From Bacteroidia bacterium (GTDB taxonomy: Bacteria; Bacteroidota; Bacteroidia; B-17B0; Aurantibacillaceae): a stretch of DNA of 64,000 bases. A program made the translations under genes and the position numbers. Every line of letters begins with the position of its first letter. The first letter of the stretch is position 1. The notes under the pieces are model-generated. The model had not been told where the DNA came from. It ran no database searches and was given only the letters and a program-made list of their open reading frames with translations. Location of the stretch: assembly GCA_026414605.1 (NCBI GenBank), contig JAOAIP010000018.1:44121-108120 (forward strand), read 5' to 3'. Of this stretch, positions 54,325 through 61,972 are shown one piece after another.

Positions 54325-55010
54325 TGAAAAATAAAGAACTAAAAGATATTATTCAATGGCAAGTACATTTATGGAAAATTCCACTATTGTATTGGGAAAA
54401 ATCTATTGCTTGGGAAAAATTTGAACAGCCGAATGCCCTTGAAATAGGTGCCCGAGAAGGTGGTTTATCACTTTGGTTATCTCAAAAAAACTTTAATGTA
54501 GTGTGTTCCGATTTACAAAACCCTGAAAACATCGCTAATCCATTGCATAAAAAATATAATGTTCAAGATAAGATAATATACGCATCCATTGATGCAACCA
54601 ATATCCCTTATGAAAATCATTTTGACATTATTATACTAAAATCTGTACTTGGTGGAATAGGTAGCAATCACCAATCCGAAAAACAAATTAAAACAATCAA
54701 AGAAATTTATAAAGCATTAAAACCATCGGGTTATTTTTTATTTGCTGAAAACGCCAAAGGTTCTTTAGTGCACCAAATTTTAAGAAAAAGTAAAAAATGG
54801 AACGCTTATTGGAATTATCCAACGTATGATTTTATGAAACAACATATTAGTGCAACATTTAAAAATTATGAAATTAAAGGAGTGGGTTTCTGTTCATCTT
54901 TATTACCAATAGACCATTTTCAAAAAATTTTTGTTCCTATTGATAAAGTTTTAAGTAATATCGTTCCTTTATCATATCAACCTATTTTATATGGTTTTGC
55001 TCAAAAATAA
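54324..55010 (+). CDS. Class I SAM-dependent methyltransferase
   Basis: A 228-residue methyltransferase. SAM-binding motif I is NALEIGAREGGLSLWLSQKN near 40, motif II NVVCSDLQNPENI near 60, motif post-I IIYASIDATNIPYENHFDIIILKSVLGGIG near 84-112 and LKPSGYFLFAENAKGSLVHQILR near 132. The C-terminal part (YEIKGVGFCSSLLPIDHFQKIFVPID) is lid-like. The substrate is unknown; Bacteroidetes relatives adjoin surface-polysaccharide or lipid genes. The start overlaps the S41 stop by 1 nt, so translation is coupled, but that is weak evidence for shared function. Confidence 0.85.
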   Translation: MKNKELKDIIQWQVHLWKIPLLYWEKSIAWEKFEQPNALEIGAREGGLSLWLSQKNFNVVCSDLQNPENIANPLHKKYNVQDKIIYASIDATNIPYENHFDIIILKSVLGGIGSNHQSEKQIKTIKEIYKALKPSGYFLFAENAKGSLVHQILRKSKKWNAYWNYPTYDFMKQHISATFKNYEIKGVGFCSSLLPIDHFQKIFVPIDKVLSNIVPLSYQPILYGFAQK

Positions 55011-55016
55011 ATAGTT

Positions 55017-55421
55017 ATGCCAACATCTATTGTAAAATATCTGGGAGATAAAAAAACACAAGCCATTCATTTAAGAAGCAATAGCATTATTGAAACAGAT
55101 GCACCGCCCGATAATAATGGCAAAGGAGAACGTTTTTCGCCTACGGACTTATTGGCTACATCATTAGCCAGTTGTATGATTACAATTATGAGTATTTTAG
55201 CAGAAAGAGAAAACATTCCACTACAAGCAGAAGCAGAAGTAACTAAAGTGATGGCAGATAATCCAAGAAGAGTGGGTGAAATACATATACACTTAAAACT
55301 CAAAGATTTTCAATATACCGAAAAACAAAAGAAGATGATAGAAAATGCGGCTTACACCTGTCCTGTAGCCAAAAGTTTGCACCCCGATATTCAACAAAAA
55401 ATTACAATCACTTGGTATTAA
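55017..55421 (+). CDS. OsmC-family protein
   Basis: A 134-residue OsmC/Ohr-fold protein, a likely thiol peroxidase for organic hydroperoxides. KYLGDKKTQAIHLRSNSIIETDAPPDNNGKGERFSPTDLLATSLASCMITIMSI near 6-60 has the first Cys in ASCMIT; YTCPVAKSLHPDIQ near 115 has the second. Both catalytic Cys are present, so an active peroxidase is plausible. It follows the methyltransferase by 6 nt and precedes a small secreted protein by 12 nt. A second OsmC protein is at 36532. Confidence 0.9.
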   Translation: MPTSIVKYLGDKKTQAIHLRSNSIIETDAPPDNNGKGERFSPTDLLATSLASCMITIMSILAERENIPLQAEAEVTKVMADNPRRVGEIHIHLKLKDFQYTEKQKKMIENAAYTCPVAKSLHPDIQQKITITWY

Positions 55422-55433
55422 AAATTTTAATCT

Positions 55434-55826
55434 ATGAAAACTAAAATATTAACCAATTCAATGTCATTTATGCTATTAATAGCATTGTCAATGTTATCAA
55501 TAACTTCATTTGCACAAAAACAAAAAGTTTCGCTGAACACTTCTGACACTATTACAATAAAAGGAATTGTACAAAAGGGTGTAGAAGCAGGTTGTTGGAC
55601 TTTAAAAACAAAAGATAATAAAGTTTATACACTACACAACATTAAAACTTCTGTTAATGAAGGCACTTGTTTGAAAGTAACAGGATATATTCAAAAAAAC
55701 ACTCCAAGTATCTGTATGCAAGGACTATCGTTTTATGTTATCAACTATTGCCCCTGCAATAAAAAATCTAAACCCAAATACCAAAGAGAATTACCAAAAG
55801 ATAAAATAAATAAAACAGGGAATTAA
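55434..55826 (+). CDS. Small exported OB-fold-like protein
   Basis: A 130-residue exported protein with a signal peptide (about 1-28, ending TSFAQ). The mature part has alternating strands that fit an OB fold: TITIKGIVQKGVEAGCWTLKTKDNKVYTLHNIK, TCLKVTGYIQKNTPSICMQGLSFYVINYCPC. Five cysteines (GCW, GTC, SIC, YCPC) suggest disulfides in the periplasm. The basic tail is KKSKPKYQRELPKDKINKTGN. I know no specific family. Its stop overlaps that of the convergent DUF4294 gene by 4 nt. Confidence 0.7.
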   Translation: MKTKILTNSMSFMLLIALSMLSITSFAQKQKVSLNTSDTITIKGIVQKGVEAGCWTLKTKDNKVYTLHNIKTSVNEGTCLKVTGYIQKNTPSICMQGLSFYVINYCPCNKKSKPKYQRELPKDKINKTGN

Positions 55827-56422
55827 AAATACCCTCTTTCTACTAATTGTACGGCTTTTTCTACCATATAATCTTCTCCTTGAGGGTCATAACTTACTTT
55901 CATAGAATTACCAAATATATAAGCCAGTGCTTGCCACATAGCCGCTTCAAAGCCCCCTCTCATTTCTTTGACGATTTGATACGTTGTTTTACCTGTTTCT
56001 CTGTATATCAATTTCATCAAAATTCTTCCCTGTGTTACTGATAGATTCTTTAAGTCCTCTTCAAACTTCATTCTCAATTCTTTTTCGCATTGCTTAATAA
56101 ATTTTTTTCGTTCTTTTTCAGAAGGAATCTGTGCTAATTTATTATCCATTTCTTTTAATAAAGCAGCAGCCAATACCGCATACGGATATACTTTTTTGAC
56201 ATTGTATTTTGTACGCGTCCATTCTTCAAAAACTTTTTTTGAAATACTTACTTTTCCCCAATATGCCCATACTTGTACTTCTGGCAAATCAATGACGGGA
56301 ATAGTATCCTTCCCTTCTACAATGGCTTTTACAGGGATAGATATAGGTGCATTATCTTGCGACTTTAATACCAATCCCAATAAAACCCCTATTATACTAT
56401 AAAGTATTTTTTTCATATTCAT
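55823..56422 (-). CDS. DUF4294 family protein
   Basis: A 199-residue exported protein of the Bacteroidetes DUF4294 family. Signal peptide MNMKKILYSIIGVLLGLVLKSQ (the second ATG, at 56416, is equally possible). The family core VQVWAYWGKVSISKKVFEEWTRTKYNVKKVYPYAVLAAALLKEMDNKLAQIPSEKERKKFIKQCEKELRMKFEEDLKNLSVTQGRILMKLIYRETGKTTYQIVKEMRGGF runs from about 48 to 165 in pieces that match well. Function unknown. The mature part has conserved Tyr, Arg and Trp but no enzyme motif I know. Nothing clear upstream as promoter. Confidence 0.88.
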   Translation of the reverse strand: MNMKKILYSIIGVLLGLVLKSQDNAPISIPVKAIVEGKDTIPVIDLPEVQVWAYWGKVSISKKVFEEWTRTKYNVKKVYPYAVLAAALLKEMDNKLAQIPSEKERKKFIKQCEKELRMKFEEDLKNLSVTQGRILMKLIYRETGKTTYQIVKEMRGGFEAAMWQALAYIFGNSMKVSYDPQGEDYMVEKAVQLVERGYF

Positions 56423-56587
56423 TTATACTAATTATACGAAAAAGTACCTTTTCAAGTTGTGTTACAAAAATATAAAAATCTTCTTTAAAATTAAAATAAA
56501 AAAAAAGGATAAATAAAATCACTCCTAATATTTAAATTCTCCACAACTTTATTTTTTTGTATTATTGCCCACAAAAATAAATTCATC

Positions 56588-57706
56588 ATGCTTTTAGGTG
56601 TGCCCAAAGAAACTAAATATAAAGAAACACGGGTAGCCCTCACTCCCGATGTGGTTAAAGAACTTATTAAAAAAGGATACGAGATTATCATTGAAAAAGA
56701 CGCTGGCATATTATCCTACATTAAAGACGAAGATTATATAAATGCTGGTGCCAAAATCGGTGATAAGGCATCTGTTTATCAAGCCGATGTGGTATTAAAA
56801 GTAAACCCTCCACAACCCGAAGAAGTGGCTTCTATGAAAAAAGGGGCTGTCTTGATTTCCTTTATGTGGGCACTAACGAATCCTGCTTTAGTGGAAGCAT
56901 GTCAAAAAGCCGGTATTTCTGCTTTTTCAATGGATGCTATTCCCCGTATATCCCGTGCTCAAAAAATGGACGCTCTATCTTCACAAGCCAATTTAGCCGG
57001 TTACAAAGCCGTGATTTTAGCCGCTGACTATTTAGGTAAAATTTTACCAATGATGACCACTGCTGCGGGAACTATTAAGCCCGCTAAGGTAGTTATTTTT
57101 GGAGCAGGAGTTGCCGGATTGCAAGCCATTGCTACGGCTAAACGTTTAGGTGCAATTGTAGAAGTAAGCGATATTCGCCCTGAAACCAAAGAACAAGTAG
57201 AGTCATTAGGAGGAAAATTTATTGAAGTAAAAGGCGATGATTCTATAAAAATAGAAGGTGGATATGTGAAAAATGTTTCCGAAGAATTTTTGAAAAAACA
57301 ACAGGAATTGGTGGCTAAGCATGTTCAAGAAGCCGATATTGTCATCACTACAGCATTAGTTCCAGGGAAAAAAGCCCCATTGCTGGTTACAGAACAAATG
57401 GTAAAAAGTATGCGAAATGGTTCTGTCATTGTAGATATGGCAGTGGATCAAGGGGGAAATGTAGCCGGTAGTAAATTAAATGAAGTCATCAAAACAGAAA
57501 ATGGTGTAACCATTATTGGAGAAAGCAATCTTCCTGCCTTATTACCAATGAATGCCAGCCAATTGTACGCCAAAAACATACAAGCATTTTTACTTCATCT
57601 TTCTGATAATAATGGATTTAAATGGGAATTAGAAGAAGAAATTACCAAAGGAAGTTTAATCGTTCATCAGGGAAATATCGTTCATCCTGCATTATTAAAT
57701 AAGTAA
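56588..57706 (+). CDS. pntAA: NAD(P) transhydrogenase subunit alpha, part 1 (PntAA)
   Basis: A 372-residue domain I of the proton-translocating transhydrogenase; it binds NAD(H) in the cytosol. Starts MLLGVPKETKYKETRVALTPDVVKELIKKGYEI, with MDAIPRISRAQKMDALSSQANLAGYKAVI near 120-148, the Rossmann site AKVVIFGAGVAGLQAIATAKRLGAIVEVSDIRPETKEQ near 167-205 and AVDQGGNVAGS near 284. The membrane part is a separate gene (pntAB), the split form common in Bacteroidetes. A weak TATTATTG sequence is the only promoter-like box. Forms an operon with pntAB (21 nt) and pntB (56 nt). Confidence 0.96.
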   Translation: MLLGVPKETKYKETRVALTPDVVKELIKKGYEIIIEKDAGILSYIKDEDYINAGAKIGDKASVYQADVVLKVNPPQPEEVASMKKGAVLISFMWALTNPALVEACQKAGISAFSMDAIPRISRAQKMDALSSQANLAGYKAVILAADYLGKILPMMTTAAGTIKPAKVVIFGAGVAGLQAIATAKRLGAIVEVSDIRPETKEQVESLGGKFIEVKGDDSIKIEGGYVKNVSEEFLKKQQELVAKHVQEADIVITTALVPGKKAPLLVTEQMVKSMRNGSVIVDMAVDQGGNVAGSKLNEVIKTENGVTIIGESNLPALLPMNASQLYAKNIQAFLLHLSDNNGFKWELEEEITKGSLIVHQGNIVHPALLNK

Positions 57707-57727
57707 TCAAATTAAAAAAATAGAATT

Positions 57728-58033
57728 ATGGAACAAGTTTTAGAATTTTTTACTGTGTATAGAGAACAAATTTATTTTGTATTGTTGTCTATATTTGTAG
57801 GTGTTGAAATTATTGGAGGTGTACCTACAGTATTGCACACGCCTTTAATGAGTGGTGCTAATGCTATTCACGGAGTCGTTATTATTGGTGCTATTCACGT
57901 AATGATCAATCTTAATCCTGACAATACTTTGGCACTTATTTTAGGATTTTTAGCCGTGTTTTTAGGAACTTTGAATGTCGTTGGTGGTTTTGTTGTTACT
58001 GATAGAATGCTGGAAATGTTCAAGAAAAAGTAA
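57728..58033 (+). CDS. pntAB: NAD(P) transhydrogenase subunit alpha, part 2 (PntAB)
   Basis: A 101-residue membrane protein with three helices (about 15-35, 45-63, 68-92) that form half of the proton channel. GVPTVLHTPLMSGANAIHGVVIIGAIHV near 30-57 is the conserved family motif; NTLALILGFLAVFLGTLNVVGGFVVTDRMLEMFKKK ends the protein as expected. Located between pntAA and pntB. Confidence 0.96.
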   Translation: MEQVLEFFTVYREQIYFVLLSIFVGVEIIGGVPTVLHTPLMSGANAIHGVVIIGAIHVMINLNPDNTLALILGFLAVFLGTLNVVGGFVVTDRMLEMFKKK

Positions 58034-58089
58034 AAAAATTATCACACAAAATAAAAAATCAATAACATCATCTTAAATCTTTAATACTT

Positions 58090-59487
58090 ATGATAAGTAA
58101 CTATTTATTAGAAATTGCCTATTTAATTGGATCAATATCTTTTATTGCTGGATTAAAATTAATGGGACATCCAAAGACCGCACGAAAAGGAAATTTAATT
58201 GGAGCCGCCGGAATGACCATTGCTATACTTGGAACTATTTTTTTACATCCTAATTTTAATCCACTTGTTATTACTTTAATTTTTGCGGCTATTGCTCTTG
58301 GTACCATTGTAGGATGGATAACCGCCAAACGTGTCCCAATGACAAAAATGCCCGAATTAGTATCTCTGTTTAACGGAATGGGAGGTGCGTGTGCGGCGCT
58401 TATTTCTATTATAGAATTTTATAATTCTCAACAAACATCTGTCGTAGAACATAGTAGTATAGGAACAATGATTGCTATTTTAGGAGGAATGATTATTGGC
58501 TCTGTATCCTTTTCAGGAAGTATTATTGCCTTTTTGAAACTCAATGGTACAATGAAAAAGCCCATCCGCTTGCCATCTTACAATATCATCAACATCATTG
58601 TTTTATTATTAACGCTTGTATTAGCAGTTTATTTTGCGGTAGCCGAAGAAAACTTTTCAATGCTCTTAATTGTATTTGCTTTTGCTCTTTTATATGGAAT
58701 TTTATTGACAATACCTATTGGAGGTGCTGATATGCCCGTGGTTATTTCTTTACTCAACTCATTTACGGGCTTAGCCGCTGCATTTGGTGGATTTTTATAC
58801 GATAATAAAATTATGCTTACAGGAGGTATTTTAGTAGGAAGTGCTGGAACATTATTAACTTTGGCAATGTGTAAAGCAATGAATCGTCCATTATCGAATG
58901 TGATATTTGGTGCCTTTGGAGGAAGTAGTGCCGCTGGTGCAGAAGAAGCCAAAGGTAGCATAAAAGATATTTCCGCATCCGATTTAGCAGTATTATTAGC
59001 ATATTCTAAAAAAGTAGTGATTGTACCAGGTTATGGATTGGCCGTAGCACAAGCCCAACACGCTATAAAAGAATTGGAAGATCTATTGGAGTCAAAAGGA
59101 GTGGAGGTAAAATATGCTATTCACCCGGTGGCGGGTAGAATGCCTGGGCATATGAATGTCCTTTTAGCAGAAGCCAATGTGAGTTATGATAAATTGGTAG
59201 AAATGGAAGAAATCAATCCTGAATTTGAACAAACTGATGTAGTATTAGTAGTAGGTGCGAATGATGTAGTAAATCCTGCTGCCAAAACAGACCCATCTTC
59301 ACCAATTTATGGAATGCCTATTTTAGAAGTAGATAAAGCCAAACATATAGTTGTTATCAAAAGAAGTATGAGTGCAGGATATGCGGGTATAGATAACTTG
59401 TTATTTTACAATCCAAAATGCTCTATGTACTTTGGTGATGCCAAAAAAGCCCTTACCGACTTAATTGCAGAAATTAAGAATTTGTAA
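58090..59487 (+). CDS. pntB: NAD(P) transhydrogenase subunit beta (PntB)
   Basis: A 465-residue subunit: eight to nine membrane helices (about 5-265) that complete the proton channel, then the NADP(H)-binding domain III. Signatures: KTARKGNLIGAAGMTIAILG near 28, MPELVSLFNGMGGACAALIS near 89, GADMPVVISLLNSFTGLAAAFGGFL near 213-237, and in domain III VVIVPGYGLAVAQAQHAIKEL near 310, HPVAGRMPGHMNVLLAEANVSYD near 342 and VLVVGANDVVNPAAKTDPSSPIYGMPI near 383-410. The complex uses the proton motive force to reduce NADP+ from NADH. After the stop come two hairpins and the 1.1-kb repeat mosaic. Confidence 0.97.
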   Translation: MISNYLLEIAYLIGSISFIAGLKLMGHPKTARKGNLIGAAGMTIAILGTIFLHPNFNPLVITLIFAAIALGTIVGWITAKRVPMTKMPELVSLFNGMGGACAALISIIEFYNSQQTSVVEHSSIGTMIAILGGMIIGSVSFSGSIIAFLKLNGTMKKPIRLPSYNIINIIVLLLTLVLAVYFAVAEENFSMLLIVFAFALLYGILLTIPIGGADMPVVISLLNSFTGLAAAFGGFLYDNKIMLTGGILVGSAGTLLTLAMCKAMNRPLSNVIFGAFGGSSAAGAEEAKGSIKDISASDLAVLLAYSKKVVIVPGYGLAVAQAQHAIKELEDLLESKGVEVKYAIHPVAGRMPGHMNVLLAEANVSYDKLVEMEEINPEFEQTDVVLVVGANDVVNPAAKTDPSSPIYGMPILEVDKAKHIVVIKRSMSAGYAGIDNLLFYNPKCSMYFGDAKKALTDLIAEIKNL

Positions 59488-59558
59488 GGATTGTTTTTTA
59501 TTTTAGGTTTTCGAGAAAAACAAATTTTAGTTTTAAAAATTCAAGTAATTATTCTATT

Positions 59559-59616
59559 AAATTATCCGCCGAAGGCGGATAATTTCATCCTGTTAAATTT
59601 ATCTGTATTTAACAGG
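59559..59616 (+). other. Two adjacent strong hairpins downstream of pntB
   Basis: AAATTATCCGCC(GAA)GGCGGATAATTT is a perfect 12-bp stem with a 3-nt loop; 4 nt later CCTGTTAAAT(TTATCTGT)ATTTAACAGG is a 10-bp stem. Neither has a T-run of terminator kind, but they could stop or stabilise the pnt transcript. GCC-GAA-GGC loops recall the type B palindromes. Confidence 0.6.
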
Positions 59617-59672
59617 GTAAATAGCCATCGGTGAAACAGGTGGTAAAGTGAAATATATTTATTTACAATTCT

Positions 59673-59711
59673 GAAAAGTGGAAAGTTAAAAGTGAAAAGT
59701 GGAAAGTTAAA
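59673..59711 (+). repeat. Type A repeat tract, left side of four-helix remnant
   Basis: CTGAAAAGTGGAAAGTTAAA then AGTGAAAAGTGGAAAGTTAAA. Faces the inverted tract at 59849-59880. Confidence 0.7.
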
Positions 59712-59721
59712 TTTGAGGAAT

Positions 59722-59883
59722 ATGAAAATACAGAGATTTGAAGGTATCATTGCTTGGCAAAGAATAAAGGATTTGGAGGCCAGTATTTATATTGAATTTT
59801 CTGGAGATAAAGATTTTGGATTTAAAGATCAAATTCAACGATCGGAAAAAACTTTCTACTTTCAACTTTTGACTTTTAGCTGA
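59722..59883 (+). pseudogene. Truncated four-helix-bundle (S23/bAvd-like) protein gene
   Basis: From the ATG at 59722 the frame reads MKIQRFEGIIAWQRIKDLEA and then SIYIEFSGDKDFGFKDQIQR, which matches the start of the Bacteroidetes four-helix-bundle family (first helix with W-x-x-A/I-x-x-L, then DFGFKDQIQR before the second helix). At about 59842 the homology stops and the frame runs into the inverted type A tract (CTTTCTACTTTCAACTTTTG), ending after 53 codons; intact members have about 120. The missing 70 or more codons were lost by deletion or repeat recombination. It is flanked by type A tracts in opposite orientation. Confidence 0.75.
59849..59880 (-). repeat. Type A repeat tract, inverted, inside the end of the truncated gene
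   Basis: AAACTTTCTACTTTCAACTT and TTGACTTTTAGC; complement of the tract at 59673. It replaces the C-terminal coding part of the four-helix gene. Confidence 0.7.
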
Positions 59884-59887
59884 AGTT

Positions 59888-60066
59888 TGCGTGATTTACT
59901 CACCCCCTTTATTTCCCCCTCTCTAAGTGAATTAGAGAGGGGGATAATTTCACTCACCCCCTTTTTATTCCCCCTCTCTAACAAAGTTAGTTAGAGAGGG
60001 GGAACAATTGTATGAGGAACCTTTCGTGTCGCCCCTCTTTTTGAAAAGAGAGGGGAAAGGGGTGAT
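59888..60066 (+). repeat. Type C repeat: one partial and one full unit
   Basis: GCGTGATTTACTCACCCCC opens a partial unit whose hairpin is CCCCCTCTCTAA(GTGAA)TTAGAGAGGGGG; a full unit starts at about 59950 (CACTCACCCCC) with CCCCCTCTCTAAC(AAAGTTA)GTTAGAGAGGGGG and CGCCCCTCTTTTT(GAAAA)GAGAGGGG, ending AAGGGGTGATC. Confidence 0.75.
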
Positions 60067-60088
60067 CAAGAGAAAGCGAATTCCGCTA

Positions 60089-60135
60089 AGCCCCGAAGGG
60101 GCTTAATGTGAATAGCCACCAACGGTAGTTGGTGG
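60089..60135 (+). other. Small palindromes AAGCCCCGAAGGGGCTT and CCACCAACGGTAGTTGGTGG
   Basis: 60089-60103 is a 6- to 7-bp stem with a GAA loop of the type B kind. 60116-60135 is an 8-bp stem CCACCAAC/GTTGGTGG with a GGTA loop. They lie between two type C units; AATAGCC before the second hairpin is shared with the pntB-side hairpin region (AATAGCCATCGG near 59621). Confidence 0.6.
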
Positions 60136-60159
60136 AAAATTGCGTGAGGGATACGGAGT

Positions 60160-60275
60160 TTTCACTCACCCCCTTTTATTCCCCCTCTCTAATTGAATTA
60201 GAGAGGGGGAACAATTGAATGAAACAACTTTCGTATCGCCCCTCTCTTTGAAAAAGAGAGGGGAAGGGGGTAAGT
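60160..60275 (+). repeat. Type C repeat unit, best-kept copy
   Basis: TTTCACTCACCCCCTTTTAT opens it; hairpins CCCCCTCTCTAA(TTGAA)TTAGAGAGGGGG and CGCCCCTCTCTTT(GAA)AAAGAGAGGGG; it ends AAGGGGGTAAGT. The central spacer GAACAATTGAATGAAACAAC keeps the same order as in the copies at 59888 and 3053. Preceded by TTGCGTGAGGGAT at 60140, as is the D block that follows. Confidence 0.8.
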
Positions 60276-60621
60276 TGCGTGAGGGATGCGGAGGGCGGCG
60301 AAGACGGTACTGCCTTGTGGCCATTATGAAGGAGATAGATATTATGAGAGTAGTATTAAACGATTGAAAATAGCGATAACAAAGTGACAAGGATGCCACA
60401 AGGATTGTTCGCCATCTGTTTTTTATATCAAGGTGCTCACGAATGTGCTTAAATTATCATTTAAGCATATTTACCGAAGCGGTAGCGAAGCCCGTAGCAG
60501 CCCGACCCGAACATACCACAGCCGATTGAAATTTTTAAACGACATAGTTTGTCGTTTTGAAACAGTGGAATAAAAACATTTACAAAGATTGGAAATGCTG
60601 TGGTGTGTGAGGGGCACGCCC
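60275..60621 (+). other. Type D block: GC-rich multi-hairpin non-coding element
   Basis: About 345 nt that opens TTGCGTGAGGGATGCGGAG and ends GTGAGGGGCACGCCC. A long imperfect hairpin spans 60297-60413: GGCGAA and CCTTGTGGC on the left pair with GCCACAAGG and TTCGCC on the right. Then TGCTTAAAT(TATC)ATTTAAGCA at 60446-60467, the GC-rich stretch CGAAGCGGTAGCGAAGCCCG and TAGCAGCCCGACCCGAAC, and AAACGACA(TAGTT)TGTCGTTT near 60538-60558. It is far richer in GC than the surroundings and has no open frame with family resemblance. A structured RNA or a mobile repeat is possible; undecided. Confidence 0.55.
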
Positions 60622-60650
60622 AAATAATTGAAAAAATAAAAATTAAATAT

Positions 60651-61913
60651 ATGAATGAATTACAAGAAAAATTGAATGGGTATAATTACACTGTTGTAGA
60701 AAGGTTTATCCGATATGCAAAAATTGATACTCAATCGGATCCTGCAAGTACTACTTTTCCTTCTACAGAAAAGCAAAAAGATTTGGGACGTTTGTTAGTA
60801 GATGAATTGAAGCAAATGGGCTTGAAAGATGCAGAAATGGATGAGAATGGGTATGTGTATGCGGAATTGCCTGCCAATACTGAAAAACAAGTACCTGTGC
60901 TATTTTTTTGTGCGCATATGGATACATCGCCAGATTGTTCGGGCAAGGATGTAAAGCCCATTATTCACAAGAATTATCAGGGTCAGGATATTGTGTTGCC
61001 AGATGATCCATCACAAGTGCTATCTCCTAAGAATCATCCTGAATTATTGAATCAATTAGGGAATGATATTATAACTGCCAGTGGTACTACTTTATTGGGA
61101 GCAGATAATAAGGCGGGCGTTGCAGAAATAATGGATGCTATGAATTTTTTGATACAACACCCTGAAGTAAAACACGGTACGGTGAAAGTTTTGTTTACGC
61201 CTGATGAAGAAGTTGGAAGAGGTACTGAAAAGGTAAACTTGAAAAAATTAAATGCTCAATATGGCTATACTATTGATGGTGAGACATTGGGACACATAGA
61301 AAATGAGACATTTAGTGCAGATATGGCAATTGTGGAAATTCAAGGGTATTCAACACATCCAGGGCTGGCGAAAAATAAAATGGAAAATGCTTTGAAGATT
61401 GCGGCTGAAATTATTCATCGTTTGCCCAAAGACAAAGCCCCCGAAACAACTGAAAAAAAAGAACCATTTATACATCCTACTTCAGTGAGTGGAAATATTG
61501 ATAAAGTGGAAATACATTTTATTTTGCGGGCTTTTGAGGATGAAACATTGCAAGAAATGGGAAATATCTTAAAATCCATAGTAGATGAGGTGATTAAGCA
61601 GTATCCTAAGTCATCTGCACGTGTTGAAATTAGAGAACAATATAGGAATATGAAACAAGTTTTAAGTAAACATCCTTTTGTTGTAGATTATGCCGTGGAA
61701 GCGATAAAAAGATGTGGTCTTCAGCCGATATTAAGTTCTGTAAGAGGGGGAACAGATGGGTCGCGATTATCCTTTATGGGACTGCCTTGTCCTAATATAT
61801 TTGCAGGAGAGCATGCATTTCATAGCAAGCAAGAATGGGTGAGTGTGCAAGATATGCAAAAAGCAGTTCAAACCATTGTGCATCTTGTGAGCATTTGGGA
61901 AGAAAAAGCATAA
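60651..61913 (+). CDS. pepT: Peptidase T (tripeptide aminopeptidase)
   Basis: A 420-residue cytosolic M20-family zinc aminopeptidase that releases the N-terminal residue of tripeptides. Start at the ATG at 60651 (MNELQEKLNGYNYTVVERFIRYAKIDTQSD); codons upstream are in the repeat block. Zinc ligands and signatures: FFCAHMDTSPDCSG near 85, TTLLGADNKAGVAEIMDAMNF near 145, VLFTPDEEVGRGTEKVNLKKL near 180, YTIDGETLGHIENETFSADMA near 204, the dimerisation domain (about 215-325), and PILSSVRGGTDGSRLSFMGLPCPNIFAGEHAFHSKQEW near 360-397 with the last His ligand. Followed by a shared terminator with hsp20. Confidence 0.96.
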   Translation: MNELQEKLNGYNYTVVERFIRYAKIDTQSDPASTTFPSTEKQKDLGRLLVDELKQMGLKDAEMDENGYVYAELPANTEKQVPVLFFCAHMDTSPDCSGKDVKPIIHKNYQGQDIVLPDDPSQVLSPKNHPELLNQLGNDIITASGTTLLGADNKAGVAEIMDAMNFLIQHPEVKHGTVKVLFTPDEEVGRGTEKVNLKKLNAQYGYTIDGETLGHIENETFSADMAIVEIQGYSTHPGLAKNKMENALKIAAEIIHRLPKDKAPETTEKKEPFIHPTSVSGNIDKVEIHFILRAFEDETLQEMGNILKSIVDEVIKQYPKSSARVEIREQYRNMKQVLSKHPFVVDYAVEAIKRCGLQPILSSVRGGTDGSRLSFMGLPCPNIFAGEHAFHSKQEWVSVQDMQKAVQTIVHLVSIWEEKA

Positions 61914-61923
61914 AATTAAAAAT

Positions 61924-61956
61924 AAAAATGCTCGGGATTTTCCCGAGCATTTTTGT
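61924..61956. terminator. Bidirectional terminator between pepT and hsp20
   Basis: AAAAATGCTCGGGA(TTT)TCCCGAGCATTTTT: a symmetric stem with A-run on the left and T-run on the right, serving both convergent genes. Confidence 0.92.
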
Positions 61957-61972
61957 TTGTTAACAATGGATG

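Noticed and set aside
59562..59750. 62-codon minus-strand frame after pntB
   Set aside because: Consists of hairpin and type A tract sequence (FNFPLF repeats); no independent evidence of coding.
60166..60399. 77-codon minus-strand frame in the repeat mosaic
   Set aside because: Runs through a type C unit and the left arm of the D-block hairpin; composition follows the repeat.
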